Notes: generated by a model not told the origin, from the letters alone. A DNA stretch of 64,000 bases from Schleiferilactobacillus perolens DSM 12744 (GCF_001435585.1 NZ_AZEC01000010.1:45037-109036); one strand, 5' to 3'; numbered from the stretch's first letter, positions 19,245 to 29,110 are shown. Numbers and translations are program-made.

Positions 19245-20225
19245 TTATTCAAATCCACACCGCGTAAATCCTTGTGCCTGCGCTTCCCCAAGCGTCGTTG
19301 CCCTGGTCGAATTAGATCGTCTTAAACCGCGACAAGTCTGACTGAAGTGATACTTCCCACCGGTACTTGTCACATACACCGTTTGTTGCAGATCACCATT
19401 CTGATTATTGGTCACTGGTTGCTGCGCGGGGGCGGCAGCTGCAGCTTGGCGAGACGCACTTTCTGAATTAGCTTGGGCAATCGAAGCCGATTCTGCGCGA
19501 CTGGCGGATTCGGAGGCGGCCCGGGCAGATTCCGCTTTGGCGACTTCCGCCCGGCTAGTTGATTCCGCAACGGATTGCGAGGACTTCGCTTCTGCCTCTT
19601 TTTTGCTGGAAGCTTCAGCAGCCATTTTGATGGATTCTTCCTTTGCCTTCTTCGATTTTGCATTTGCTTTTGCTTTTGCCTTTGCTTTTGCCTTTGCTTT
19701 TGCCTTTGCTTTCTTTTCGCTATTTTCTGAGCGTTTTTTTGCTTGTTCGGACTTCTGTTTTGCGGCTTCTTTCTTTTCCTTTGCTTTTTCTTCAGCCGCA
19801 ATTTTACGGGATTCCGATTTGGCATCTGCCCGTGAAGATTGCGCCGCTTGTTGGGCCTCTCTTTGTTGATTTGCTGGTGATGCATTGACCACACCGCTAC
19901 CAACGAAAAGCACGACAATCGCCACTGCGACAATAATCAGTGGTGACCGCTTTTCTTTTCCTGTCCGTACGGATCGGTACAACCGCCAACCCCCATAAAC
20001 CAATGCGGCTAAGCCATTGAACATGAAAAGCATGCCGATCAAATCAACCCAATCGTTAGCACCCATTAATATGCCGCTAAAGAAGAGGGCTGCTCCCGAG
20101 AGTGCAGTGATTTTCTTTGGCTTGCTACGATCTTCCCCTGTCTTGGCTGCTTTGCGCCACTGCCAAGCACCATAAATTAAACTGATAAAGCTAATCATGC
20201 TAATCAGTGAGCCAATTGTATCCAT
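19245..20225 (-). CDS. Membrane protein with (AK)n coiled linker and Cys-containing C-terminal domain
   Basis: A 326-residue protein from ATG 20225 (MDTIGSLIS, after GGGGAGAAA). Three hydrophobic spans (about 3-19, 40-55 with 59-78, and 94-112) are followed by a very long charged helix of about 145 residues rich in Ala, Lys, Glu and Ser, including an (AK)8-type run at about residues 180-196. The last 45 residues form a compact domain, VYVTSTGGKYHFSQTCRGL...ALGEAQAQGFTRCGF-like, with 'G.YH...C......TL.EA...G...C', as in small Cys-based metal-binding tails of nuclease-associated lipoproteins. The AK run comes from 6-bp tandem repeats, so its length could vary in frame. Function unknown. Confidence 0.7.
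   Translation of the reverse strand: MDTIGSLISMISFISLIYGAWQWRKAAKTGEDRSKPKKITALSGAALFFSGILMGANDWVDLIGMLFMFNGLAALVYGGWRLYRSVRTGKEKRSPLIIVAVAIVVLFVGSGVVNASPANQQREAQQAAQSSRADAKSESRKIAAEEKAKEKKEAAKQKSEQAKKRSENSEKKAKAKAKAKAKAKAKANAKSKKAKEESIKMAAEASSKKEAEAKSSQSVAESTSRAEVAKAESARAASESASRAESASIAQANSESASRQAAAAAPAQQPVTNNQNGDLQQTVYVTSTGGKYHFSQTCRGLRRSNSTRATTLGEAQAQGFTRCGFE
19655..19715. repeat. Hexanucleotide tandem repeat encoding Ala-Lys
   Basis: GCTTTT/GCCTTT units (Lys-Ala codons on the minus strand) repeat about nine times. Unit gain or loss keeps frame and changes the linker length only. Confidence 0.8.
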
Positions 20226-20481
20226 TTTTCTCCCCATTTCTACTATCCAGATGATGTTACTCTCTATATTTTATCGGATAGCGAAGCCTTTCACAATGGC
20301 CGCAACACATGGCCAGCAATACGATGGCAGCACAACTAAGCATCGACACGGCTTTCATCAACACGAACGCTGTATGACTGCGCAAATGTCACAATAAAAA
20401 TGGGAAATCAGACGATCGGGTGAAACTTTCCAGCAACAGAGGGACCCTGCATTGTTTCCAGCACCACCAGCCTATATGGCG

Positions 20482-20487
20482 TATAAT
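20482..20487 (+). promoter_or_regulatory. -10 box of pepN
   Basis: TATAAT lies 33 nt before the pepN start. The -35 is weak; TTGTTT is present but at a spacing over 20 nt. Confidence 0.4.
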
Positions 20488-20519
20488 GGTCTTAATTCTA
20501 ACAGGATAGAGGGTAAATT

Positions 20520-23054
20520 ATGGCTGAACTGACACACTTTTATCATTCGTTCCAACCAACACATTATGATATCTATTTGGATATTGACCGGGGCACCAAG
20601 AAGATCTCCGGTAAAACGACAATTACTGGTGAGGCCAAGAATGAGGCTATCGCCATTCATCAGAAGGATTTGACCGTTTCGGCGGTGCAAGCGGACGGGG
20701 AAGATGTGCCGTTTACCACTGACACAAAGGCCGATGCCATCCGTATTACCTTGGCGAAAGCTGGCCAGGTCACATTGGCGATTACTTATACCGCACCATT
20801 GACGGATACCATGATGGGAATTTATCCGTCTTACTACGAGTTGAACGGCGAGAAGAAGCAGTTGATTGGCACGCAGTTTGAAACCAACGCGGCCCGCCAA
20901 GCTTTTCCGTGTGTGGATGAACCTGAAGCCAAGGCCACATTTTCTTTGGCCATCAAGTTTGATGAAAAACCTGGGGAAACAATCATCGCCAACATGCCAG
21001 AGAAAAAAGTCGAAGACGGTGTACACTATTTCGACACAACCGTGCGAATGTCCACCTATCTGATTGCTTTTGCGTTTGGCGAAATGCAAAGCAAGATGAC
21101 CAAGACCAAGAGTGGTGTGGAAATTGGCGTGTTTGCGACCAAGGCGCACAAAGCCAATGAACTGGACTTTGCGCTGGACATCGCTAAGAAGGCCATTGAG
21201 TTCTACGAAGATTTCTATCAAACACCGTATCCACTGCCGCACTCTTATCAATTGGCTCTGCCAGACTTTTCGGCAGGTGCAATGGAAAACTGGGGCTTAG
21301 TCACTTATCGGGAAGCATTGCTGCTGTTGGATCCAGATAACACCTCCTTGGAAACTAAACAATTAGTTGCTACCGTGATTACCCACGAGTTGGCCCATCA
21401 ATGGTTCGGCGATTTGGTCACCATGAAGTGGTGGGATGATCTGTGGTTGAACGAAAGCTTCGCGAACATGATGGAATATGTGTCTGTCGATGCGATCAAG
21501 CCGGAATACCACATTTGGGAAACCTTCCAGACTTCTGAGGTGCCGGCTGCTTTGCAGCGGGATGCCACAGATGGGGTCCAGGCGGTCCATGTGGAAGTCG
21601 AAGATCCAGCAGAAATCGACTCCCTTTTTGACGGTGCAATCGTGTATGCCAAAGGTGCGCGGATGCTCGTCATGGTTCGGGCATTAATTGGTGATGATGC
21701 ATTGCGGGCCGGCCTGAAGAAATACTTTGCCGCCCATCAATATGGTAATGCCACTGGCGCTGACCTGTGGGCGGCGCTGGGTGACGCTTCCGGCATGGAC
21801 ATTGGGGCCATCATGCATTCCTGGCTGGAACAACCAGGCTATCCGGTGGTGACTGCCGCTGTGAGGGACGGTCAGTTGACCCTTTCTCAGAAGCAATTCT
21901 TTGTCGGCGAAGGCAAGGATATCGGCCGCCAATGGCAGATTCCGCTGAACAGTAATTACGATGCCGCACCCGCAATCATGAAAGACAAAGAAATTTCGCT
22001 GGGTGATTACAAGCAATTACGTCAGGCCAACGGCAAACCATTCCGGATCAATGTGGGCAACAGTTCTCACTTCATCGTGAAATACGATCAGACATTGCTG
22101 CAGGATATCTTGGACCATGTGGATTCATTGGATGCCATTGCGCAATTGCAAATTCTTCAAGATCTGCGGGTGCTCGCCGAGGGTCGCCAGATTTCATTTG
22201 CGACCGTCGTACCTTTGTTGAGCAGCTTCGATAACAGTCACTCCGCAGTTGTGAATACCGCGCTGTTTTACTTGCTCAGCGATCTGAAGAACTTCGTGTT
22301 CCCAGATACACCAGAAAAGAAGAGCTTGCAAGTTTACTTCGATCAATTAAGTGCTGGCCAATTGGCACGGTTGGGTTGGTCTCCTAAATCTGGCGAGTCC
22401 AATGACGACCAATTGACCCGGCCGTTTGTGTTGAGCAATGCTTTATATGCGGAAAATAAAGATGCTATTGCGCAGGCCCACGAATTATTTACAGCCAACA
22501 AAGATAACTTAGCTGGTTTGCCGGCAGACGTGCGGGTGTTCATCATTCGGAATGAAGTGCAGCATTTTGGCACGCCAGCACTCTTTGACCAATTACTGGC
22601 CGCCTATCGGGAAACCAATGATGCCAGCTACAAGTCCAACATTCGGGCAGCTCTGACGCAAACGCCAGACACGCAGTTGATTGCTAAGCTAATTGAGAAA
22701 TTCAAGGATGCGGATACGATCAAGCCTCAGGATCTGCGCGCATGGTTTGGCGGTGTGTTGAGAAATGAACACGGTGAGCAAGCCGCGTGGGATTGGATTC
22801 GGACGAATTGGCAGTGGCTCAGTGACCGGGTTGGCGGTGATATGGAATTCACCACATACATTCAGGTCTCTGCAGGTGCTTTCCGGACACCGAAACGTCT
22901 GGCCGAGTTCAAAGAATTCTTTGAACCGAAACTGAATACACCAGGGTTAACTCGGGAAATTAAGATGGATACGAAAGTCATCGAGAGCCGGGTGCAATTG
23001 ATTGCGGACGAAAAGGATGCTGTTAATGCGGCAGTAGCCAAAGCGACGAAGTAA
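20520..23054 (+). CDS. pepN: Aminopeptidase N (M1 family)
   Basis: 844 residues, the usual length for lactobacillar PepN. It has the exopeptidase motif GAMENWG (about residue 255) and the zinc site HELAHQWFGDL followed by WLNESFANMMEY, i.e. HExxH-18-E. The C-terminal ERAP1-like helical domain runs from about residue 520. It is a cytoplasmic zinc metallopeptidase that releases N-terminal residues from peptides imported from milk or plant protein. AGGATAGAGGG precedes the ATG. It is monocistronic with a terminator shared with the convergent GT-C gene. Confidence 0.97.
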   Translation: MAELTHFYHSFQPTHYDIYLDIDRGTKKISGKTTITGEAKNEAIAIHQKDLTVSAVQADGEDVPFTTDTKADAIRITLAKAGQVTLAITYTAPLTDTMMGIYPSYYELNGEKKQLIGTQFETNAARQAFPCVDEPEAKATFSLAIKFDEKPGETIIANMPEKKVEDGVHYFDTTVRMSTYLIAFAFGEMQSKMTKTKSGVEIGVFATKAHKANELDFALDIAKKAIEFYEDFYQTPYPLPHSYQLALPDFSAGAMENWGLVTYREALLLLDPDNTSLETKQLVATVITHELAHQWFGDLVTMKWWDDLWLNESFANMMEYVSVDAIKPEYHIWETFQTSEVPAALQRDATDGVQAVHVEVEDPAEIDSLFDGAIVYAKGARMLVMVRALIGDDALRAGLKKYFAAHQYGNATGADLWAALGDASGMDIGAIMHSWLEQPGYPVVTAAVRDGQLTLSQKQFFVGEGKDIGRQWQIPLNSNYDAAPAIMKDKEISLGDYKQLRQANGKPFRINVGNSSHFIVKYDQTLLQDILDHVDSLDAIAQLQILQDLRVLAEGRQISFATVVPLLSSFDNSHSAVVNTALFYLLSDLKNFVFPDTPEKKSLQVYFDQLSAGQLARLGWSPKSGESNDDQLTRPFVLSNALYAENKDAIAQAHELFTANKDNLAGLPADVRVFIIRNEVQHFGTPALFDQLLAAYRETNDASYKSNIRAALTQTPDTQLIAKLIEKFKDADTIKPQDLRAWFGGVLRNEHGEQAAWDWIRTNWQWLSDRVGGDMEFTTYIQVSAGAFRTPKRLAEFKEFFEPKLNTPGLTREIKMDTKVIESRVQLIADEKDAVNAAVAKATK

Positions 23055-23077
23055 TCTTCAAATTAGCCGGAAATAAT

Positions 23078-23125
23078 AAATAAGCCGTTCTGCTCGACGA
23101 AAAATCGAGCGGGACGGCTTATTTT
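23078..23125. terminator. Bidirectional terminator
   Basis: Arms 23078-23097 and 23105-23125 pair almost fully with A- and T-rich flanks, between pepN and the GT-C gene. Confidence 0.85.
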
Positions 23126-25070
23126 ATTTCGTGGCTAAGGCCGTGTAGACGAAAGAATCGTCAGTATGCACATGACCATTGATAATTAACGGATAATACG
23201 CCAACTGGTAATGTTGAGTCCTGACGACATCGACTCTTTGAGGGATGGAACTCGTATTCTTAACCACGATATCGTATTGTCCCTGGGGAAGAGAATGGAT
23301 CCAACGATAAACATCACCGTGATATTGCAGCAGATAAATTCGATGGTCGCTCAGATTTTCCAGTGTGACCTGAACCTGAGACTTCAGATGAATCTGCACG
23401 GAAAAATACGAGGCGGTATGATTGAGATCAACCCTTTCGGTGAGCACCGTGCCCGGATTCACTTTAGCCGGTTTGGCATGGTATTGGGCGGACAGCTGAC
23501 TGCGTTGAGCAGCCACCACAATATTTTGTGTTGAATAACTGGCGATGACGGGAGCCAAACCGAGTAGGATGCAGCCAGCAGCCACTGCGGATAACACCAT
23601 CGTTAAAGGTTGACGTTTTCGTTCTGTTACCGTGACAACCGGCAATGCCGCTAATTGGTAAAAGAGCAACGGTAAAATAGCTTGACCGTACCGCTCTTCG
23701 ACTTCCCAGAGCAAGGTGTGGAACGCCAAGTAGCCAAGTGCGGTGACGATAGTCAGCATGAGCACTGCATCTGCTGGCCGATCAATTCGGGGCCGCCATG
23801 CTAGCAAGCGCCAGGCGACTAGTAACAAGAGCACATCGGTGGCAATTTGGTAACTGAGGGCCACGAGTGTTTCAAAGAATGCGGCATGCTGCTGATACCA
23901 ACTGGGCGCAGCCCGGTAACCACCGTCGCCCCAGGTTTGAATGGAACGGACATCCAGCAGAATGCTAAGTTTGTCCAGCCATAGTTTAACGATCCCCACT
24001 GGTCCTAACTTCTTAATCCTGGTGACGATGGTGTCCATGTCATAGGTTTGGCGAGCCGTACTAGAAAGCTTGATTTCATGGCCAATATCGCTGCCGCTAT
24101 ACATGCCTTGGGATTGCGTATTGGTGCCCATCAAAATCCATGAAGTGACGGGCAGAGCGAACGCAGCATGGGGTTCGAAATTGCTGACTTTGCGAATACC
24201 TTGGTTAGCGGGAACACTGAGTGAGAATCCGAGCAAAATGAGAAGCATTGGCACACCCAACCGGACTGTGCGCCACCCCTTTTTCAACATTACTAGGACG
24301 CCGATGACAATAATGGCGGGAATTAGGACGATCAAATTGGGGCGCAATAGTTGACCAATCAGCACGGTCAAGCACAGGCCAATTCCGGCGAGGATTCGCT
24401 GGCGGCGAGTTTTTGATGGCCAAAACGTTAAGGTGCGAAAGATGACGAGAAGCACAATCATGGCGGGTAGATCAGAATAGAACACCTGCAAGAAGTAAGT
24501 GTAGGCAAATGGTGTTAAAACAATGAAGGCTAAAGCCCCAAGCAACACACTGCGGCGAGGCGTGATACGGTGAATCGTGTTCAGCAATAACCCGATAAAA
24601 CCGTCCAGTGCCAGCAGGCTCAAAATATGGACAGCGACGTTGGTGGATAGGTGAACTAGATTGGTGAGACGGAACCAAAGAGACAGGAAATACGCCAAGG
24701 GCACGTTGTTGGGATAGCGCCAGAAGTAAGTGATATTCCATGTGTCTTTACCGGCAGCCATTTTGTCGGCCTGGGACAATACCCGATAGGCGTCATGATA
24801 GACCGTCACGGGCAAAAAGGTGACGATCAGGATTTGGCCAACTACCATCACGACCAGACCAATAGCAATCACCCAGCGGACCTGCGTGGTGGACAATCGA
24901 TTTAGAATCGGCGACAGCCAGTGACTAACCAGCAATACTAAGACGCTGACGATTAGGATGGTGAAACTTGTGAGAATCGCTTTTTCTTTTAAAAGGTTTA
25001 CCACCACACCGACCAATAGGCAGATGGCTAAGAATGCAGGGAAGAAGGCCGGTCTTAATTTTCTCACCAT
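23124..25070 (-). CDS. GT-C fold membrane glycosyltransferase-like protein
   Basis: 648 residues with about 12 predicted membrane spans and a C-terminal exported beta domain (about residues 500-648). The first large loop has TVYHDAYRVLSQADKMA, with acidic residues where GT-C enzymes (PMT/ArnT/YfhO-like) place their catalytic Asp, and 'YPNNVPLAYFLSLWFRL' matches the family's 'PP.Y..l' loop. Such enzymes move a sugar from a polyprenyl phosphate to a wall polymer or protein outside the cell. It is third in an operon with a DPM-type GT2 (10 nt away) and a PAP2 phosphatase, which supports this role. Acceptor unknown. Confidence 0.75.
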   Translation of the reverse strand: MVRKLRPAFFPAFLAICLLVGVVVNLLKEKAILTSFTILIVSVLVLLVSHWLSPILNRLSTTQVRWVIAIGLVVMVVGQILIVTFLPVTVYHDAYRVLSQADKMAAGKDTWNITYFWRYPNNVPLAYFLSLWFRLTNLVHLSTNVAVHILSLLALDGFIGLLLNTIHRITPRRSVLLGALAFIVLTPFAYTYFLQVFYSDLPAMIVLLVIFRTLTFWPSKTRRQRILAGIGLCLTVLIGQLLRPNLIVLIPAIIVIGVLVMLKKGWRTVRLGVPMLLILLGFSLSVPANQGIRKVSNFEPHAAFALPVTSWILMGTNTQSQGMYSGSDIGHEIKLSSTARQTYDMDTIVTRIKKLGPVGIVKLWLDKLSILLDVRSIQTWGDGGYRAAPSWYQQHAAFFETLVALSYQIATDVLLLLVAWRLLAWRPRIDRPADAVLMLTIVTALGYLAFHTLLWEVEERYGQAILPLLFYQLAALPVVTVTERKRQPLTMVLSAVAAGCILLGLAPVIASYSTQNIVVAAQRSQLSAQYHAKPAKVNPGTVLTERVDLNHTASYFSVQIHLKSQVQVTLENLSDHRIYLLQYHGDVYRWIHSLPQGQYDIVVKNTSSIPQRVDVVRTQHYQLAYYPLIINGHVHTDDSFVYTALATK

Positions 25071-25080
25071 GATGCGCCTC

Positions 25081-26022
25081 CTAGTCTAACCGACTGCGGA
25101 TGGTATAGCGCGGCCGGTGTTTCACTTCTGTGGTTAATTTACCGATGTATTCCCCGATCACCCCCAAACTAATCATTTGTAAACCACCCATGAACCAAAG
25201 TGAAACCATCAATGAAGACCAGCCGTGGACTGTGAGGCCCAGCAGATGCACGGCGACGGAGTAGATCAACATTCCCGCCGACAACAGACAGGCCAGGGTG
25301 CCGAGGATTAAAATTAATCGAACCGGCGCAATGGTGAGGGAGGTAATACCGTCCCAGGCGAAGGCCAGCATCTTCGGCAACGGATATTTGGATTTACCCG
25401 CCATGCGCGGGGTGCGTTTGTAATATACTTTGGCGGTGGGAAAACCGAGGCGGGGAATCAGTCCGCGAATAAAGACATTGCGTTCCGAATAGGTCAAAAA
25501 GGCTTGACCGGCGCGTTTGGATAACAATCGGAAATCCGCGTGGTTGGGCACCAAGTCCACGCCCAGCTTTTTTAGTAGGCCATAAAACGTCTGGGCGGTG
25601 GTGCGTTTGAACCAACTGTCGGAATCCCGATTATTGCGGACGCCATAGACAATGTCCGCCCCGCGCTGGGCCAGGATCACCATATCAGCAATCTTTTCAG
25701 GATCGTCTTGTAAATCGGCATCGATCGTCACCATCAAGTCAGCCGTTTGAATTGCAGCGGTCATCCCGGCAATGAGCGCCGCCTGATGGCCGAAGTTGCG
25801 AGAAAAGCGCAGACCGCGGACCAGCGGATTTTGTTGATGCAGTTGTTGAATAATAGCCCAGGTGGTATCTGTCGAGCCATCGTCGACAATGAGGATGTCA
25901 GATTGTTCATCAAGGTGATTGGTGTGGACGACTTGTTGTTCAATGGTCCATAGCCGGGGAATGGAAGTTTCTAAAACGGCCATTTCGTTATACGCCGGTA
26001 CAATGATAGTGAGCTTTTCCAT
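25081..26022 (-). CDS. GT2 polyprenyl-phosphate glycosyltransferase (GtrB/DPM-like)
   Basis: A 313-residue protein. N-terminal GT-A domain with TIIVPAYNE, ILIVDDGSTDTT, RNFGHQAALIAGM and the DAD-type VTIDADLQDDPE, followed by two C-terminal membrane helices (about 228-250 and 262-285) and GVIGEYIGKLTTEVKHRPRY, typical of GtrB/YkcC enzymes. It loads a sugar from a nucleotide donor onto undecaprenyl phosphate at the inner face. ATG 26022 (MEKLTII, AAAGG upstream) is preferred; ATG 26040 would overlap the PAP2 gene by 17 nt. It supplies the neighbouring GT-C enzyme. Confidence 0.9.
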   Translation of the reverse strand: MEKLTIIVPAYNEMAVLETSIPRLWTIEQQVVHTNHLDEQSDILIVDDGSTDTTWAIIQQLHQQNPLVRGLRFSRNFGHQAALIAGMTAAIQTADLMVTIDADLQDDPEKIADMVILAQRGADIVYGVRNNRDSDSWFKRTTAQTFYGLLKKLGVDLVPNHADFRLLSKRAGQAFLTYSERNVFIRGLIPRLGFPTAKVYYKRTPRMAGKSKYPLPKMLAFAWDGITSLTIAPVRLILILGTLACLLSAGMLIYSVAVHLLGLTVHGWSSLMVSLWFMGGLQMISLGVIGEYIGKLTTEVKHRPRYTIRSRLD

Positions 26023-26023
26023 G

Positions 26024-26683
26024 CTATCGCGACCTTTCATGGGCGACTTGTGGGAGAAAATGCTGACTCAAGAGAATTAACTTGTTTTCCTGGCTACGGA
26101 CAACTAGCCAAAAGCCGCTGGCCAGCAACACACTACCAAGAACATCTGTGGCATAGTGATCGCCTAAGTAGACCCGGGAGAAAGCGACGAGACCAATCCA
26201 CAGAATGCCCACCAGTGTCCAGGCCAGCCGGATTTCTTGATCCTGAATTCTTGGCAAAAAGACGAATAGCAGCGATAAAATCAGGATCGTGGTGCAAAAA
26301 GTGTGACCGCTGGGGAAACTAAAGCCAGTATCGGCGATCAATTGATGGGTCGGGCGCGGCCGTTGCACGATGTACTTGCATACTTCAACCAATCCGGAAC
26401 CGCCTAATTGAATCAGACCGATCACAAGACTGGCGTGGCGATCCTGCGGCCAGAGGAATATGCACAACAAACCAGTTGCAATCAGAACGATGAGTGGGCT
26501 GCCGAGGAAGGCGATCATACGGAAGACAGTGGTATTTCTGGAGCTAATGAGTGTACTGAAGGCGGATTTTGTCTGAACATCGATTATTTGCACCCATTGT
26601 GCTCTGATCCCGACGCTGACTGCCAAGGCCCCAAATAGTGTCATCAGGACACCGCCACCGATCAATTTTCTTTTGGTTTGCAT
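26024..26683 (-). CDS. PAP2-family membrane phosphatase
   Basis: 219 residues, about six membrane spans. All three PAP2 signature motifs are present: K-x6-RP (KYIVQRPRP), PSGH (FPSGHTF) and SR-x5-H-x3-D (SRVYLGDHYATD). It probably dephosphorylates a lipid phosphate such as undecaprenyl pyrophosphate. It heads the three-gene operon with GT2 and GT-C, where recycling of the polyprenyl carrier fits. Confidence 0.9.
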   Translation of the reverse strand: MQTKRKLIGGGVLMTLFGALAVSVGIRAQWVQIIDVQTKSAFSTLISSRNTTVFRMIAFLGSPLIVLIATGLLCIFLWPQDRHASLVIGLIQLGGSGLVEVCKYIVQRPRPTHQLIADTGFSFPSGHTFCTTILILSLLFVFLPRIQDQEIRLAWTLVGILWIGLVAFSRVYLGDHYATDVLGSVLLASGFWLVVRSQENKLILLSQHFLPQVAHERSR

Positions 26684-26812
26684 TGTTATTCGCCCTCCAT
26701 GTGTCCTTTGTTGACTTGATTACGATATTTAGAATAGGCCGAAATGGCCGACGCTCCCACCTATGAAAACTGAGGGAAATATGAAGAATCTTCATTTTTT
26801 TGTTTTTGAGAC

Positions 26813-26858
26813 ACAAAATCCCCCTGAAAACCGGTATCGGCTTCCAGGGGGATTTTGT
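26813..26858. terminator. Bidirectional terminator
   Basis: Perfect 14-bp arms 26813-26826 and 26845-26858 with an AAAA/TTTT flank. On the minus strand it ends the two-component operon just upstream of the PAP2 operon's promoter. Confidence 0.8.
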
Positions 26859-26869
26859 CTTGTGCTGAT

Positions 26870-28276
26870 TTATGTGGGTCGTTGCGGTGATTCATCACGC
26901 TCCGGTTTCGGCGGAATGATGAGCCGGATCGTGGTACCACTGGGCTGATTGGGAGTTACCGTGAAGCGGCCGTTGATCGTTTTGGCGAGTTGGGCGGCGA
27001 TGGCCAAACCGAGACCGGTACCCGGCACCGATCCGCGTACATCAGCCCCGCGGTAAAAGCGTTCAAAAACGTGCGGTAGATCTTCTGCGCTGATTCCGCG
27101 GCCTTGATCAGTCACGGTGAGAATGTCGTTATGGGCGGCATCAGATTGCAGGGCGACGGTAATTACGGTATCCGCTGGTGAATATTTGGCCGCATTGGTG
27201 ACGAGATTCGTGATGATGTGTGCCAGTGCTGACGCGTTTCCCTGGATCATTACGTGGGGTGCAACCTGCAAGGTGATTTTTTGCGGAATATCCGATTGAA
27301 TTTTAGCAACGACCGTTTCCACCGCATGGCTCAAATCTAACTGATGGGCATCAGGAGCAAGCTGATCTGCTTGAGACAAGGTCATCAGGTCGGTGATCAG
27401 CTGCTGCATTTGGCGAGATTCTTCCGTAATGTATGTGACTGATTGCGGAATGATCTCTGGGTGATCCTGGCCATGGCGTTCAATCAGTTGGGCGTGACTG
27501 CGAATGGTGGCGATGGGCGTGCGCAACTCGTGGGCGGCATTCGCAATAAAAATCTTTTGTTGCTCATGGCGTGCATGCAGCTCAGTGAGCAAGGCATTGA
27601 AATTATTGGCCAGATCAGTGACCTCGGTGGGCCGCTGGGGCACTGGTAAAGGTGCAGATCCGGGATCGTCAGACGCTTGAATCTTTTGAGTGCTGACGGA
27701 AAGCGAGCGCAAAGGATCGGTCAAACGGTGGGTCAGGCGGCGAATGTAGAAGGGACTGGCGAGCAATGTCAGCAGCAAAATAATCAGGGTGACTTCCATC
27801 ACCCGCCCCAGAACAGCCACCTGGCTATCCATGCTGAGCCAGAGATCATATTGAATCCCGCGAGCATGAACCATTTGGTGATAAAGCAGTCCCTTGCCTG
27901 GACGATAGTAGAGATTCTTGATGATTGGTACTGGTTGGGGCACGATTGCCAACAATTTTTTCGTGTGCGGCGAATAATAGTGGCGGATTTTCGCATCTTT
28001 ACGCTTGTTGTATACCAGGATGTAACTGGAGCTGGTATCCAGCGTGCTATTCTTACGCCAGTTTTCCCAATCGTCATCACCGTCAATGGTGCGATTTTTA
28101 ATGCTTTCGATGATACCCGTCGAGGTCACGGCAGTTTCTTCGAGCAACTGATGTCCCACCGCCATAGTGATGAGCAAGCCCAGAGAAAGCGTAATGATGG
28201 CCACTAAAGCAATAAGACTGCGCAGCATAATGGCTGCGCTGGACTGATTCTTATGACGCATGGGCTTCATCTCCAT
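26870..28276 (-). CDS. Sensor histidine kinase (ArlS/CiaH-like)
   Basis: 468 residues. Two membrane helices (about 16-40 and 158-178) bound an extracellular sensor domain of about 115 residues; HAMP follows (about 180-232). The H-box AAHELRTPIATIRSH carries the phospho-accepting His, then N-box NLVTNAAKYSP, G1 DQGRGIS, F-box FERFYRG and G2 GTGLGLAIA. The ATG overlaps the stop of the response regulator (TAATG, 1 nt). It pairs with that regulator. The signal is unknown. Confidence 0.95.
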   Translation of the reverse strand: MEMKPMRHKNQSSAAIMLRSLIALVAIITLSLGLLITMAVGHQLLEETAVTSTGIIESIKNRTIDGDDDWENWRKNSTLDTSSSYILVYNKRKDAKIRHYYSPHTKKLLAIVPQPVPIIKNLYYRPGKGLLYHQMVHARGIQYDLWLSMDSQVAVLGRVMEVTLIILLLTLLASPFYIRRLTHRLTDPLRSLSVSTQKIQASDDPGSAPLPVPQRPTEVTDLANNFNALLTELHARHEQQKIFIANAAHELRTPIATIRSHAQLIERHGQDHPEIIPQSVTYITEESRQMQQLITDLMTLSQADQLAPDAHQLDLSHAVETVVAKIQSDIPQKITLQVAPHVMIQGNASALAHIITNLVTNAAKYSPADTVITVALQSDAAHNDILTVTDQGRGISAEDLPHVFERFYRGADVRGSVPGTGLGLAIAAQLAKTINGRFTVTPNQPSGTTIRLIIPPKPERDESPQRPT

Positions 28277-28977
28277 TAATCGGCAGCGACGCTGTCAGAA
28301 ATCATGTAACCTGTGCCTCGAACAGTGTGGATCAATTTTCTTTCATCATAATCGGCATCGATCTTAGCGCGCAGACTGCGGACATATACATCGACAATGT
28401 TTGGTTGACCTTCAAAATCAATGCCCCAAACCGCATCAAGTAAATCATCCCGGGTACAAGGTTCATCCTGTCTCTTGAGCAGCGCAATTAAGAGCGCATA
28501 TTCCCGCGGTGTCAACATGATAATGGCGCCATGGCGTTGCACCCGTTTGGTTTCGGTATTCACGACCAAATCGGCCAGCTGATAGGTGGTGGTGACTGGT
28601 GGCGCAGTCGGACCGTGGCGCAGGGCCACATCGACCCGGGCTAATAGTTCATCCATTTCAAATGGTTTGGTGAGGTAATCGTCCGCGCCACTGGTCAGCC
28701 CCGCGACCTTATCGCCGATATCATCTCGGGCGGTTAACATGATGATCGGCACTTGACTGGTCTTGCGAATTTGGCGCAATACGCTAAAACCGTCTAGATG
28801 GGGGAGCATCCAGTCCAGGATGATCAAATTGATTTGATCTTCACTGGCTTTGAACTTCGCCAACGCATCCAGGCCATCCTTCGCCCAGATGACAGTCATT
28901 CCTTCGATTTCAAATTCTGTTTTAAGTGATGCCGCTAGGCCTTCCTCGTCTTCCACAAGCAGTAAGGTTGTTTTCAC
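28276..28977 (-). CDS. OmpR/PhoB-family response regulator
   Basis: 233 residues from GTG 28977 (VKTTLLLVEDEEG), with GGAGGTG 7 nt before; the frame opens at 29133 but that extension has no domain content. Receiver domain with acidic pocket (EDE), phospho-acceptor Asp in LIILDWMLP, T in MLTARD and K in YLTKPF. C-terminal winged helix with LTPREYALLIALLKR and DVYVRSLRAKID. It is cotranscribed with the kinase downstream and divergent from the marR gene. Confidence 0.96.
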   Translation of the reverse strand: MKTTLLLVEDEEGLAASLKTEFEIEGMTVIWAKDGLDALAKFKASEDQINLIILDWMLPHLDGFSVLRQIRKTSQVPIIMLTARDDIGDKVAGLTSGADDYLTKPFEMDELLARVDVALRHGPTAPPVTTTYQLADLVVNTETKRVQRHGAIIMLTPREYALLIALLKRQDEPCTRDDLLDAVWGIDFEGQPNIVDVYVRSLRAKIDADYDERKLIHTVRGTGYMISDSVAAD

Positions 28978-29110
28978 AAAGAGCACCTCCGTGATAAAAT
29001 CCCGTGTCATTGATTCAAGTTTAACCAACTTTGAGGAGAAATGCTGAATATCCAGAAGTTTTAGATTCTTTTGACGAAAGATTAGACATTTGTCTGTTGT
29101 AGTCATATAG

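Noticed and set aside
19655..19715. Possible CRISPR or regulatory repeat
   Set aside because: Units are 6 bp with no spacers and lie inside a coding frame.
19408..19933. Ala/Phe- and Leu-rich ORFs over the AK repeat
   Set aside because: Frame shadows of the hexanucleotide repeat.
20472..21251. 259-codon minus-strand ORF
   Set aside because: Antisense to pepN, whose M1 motifs are certain.
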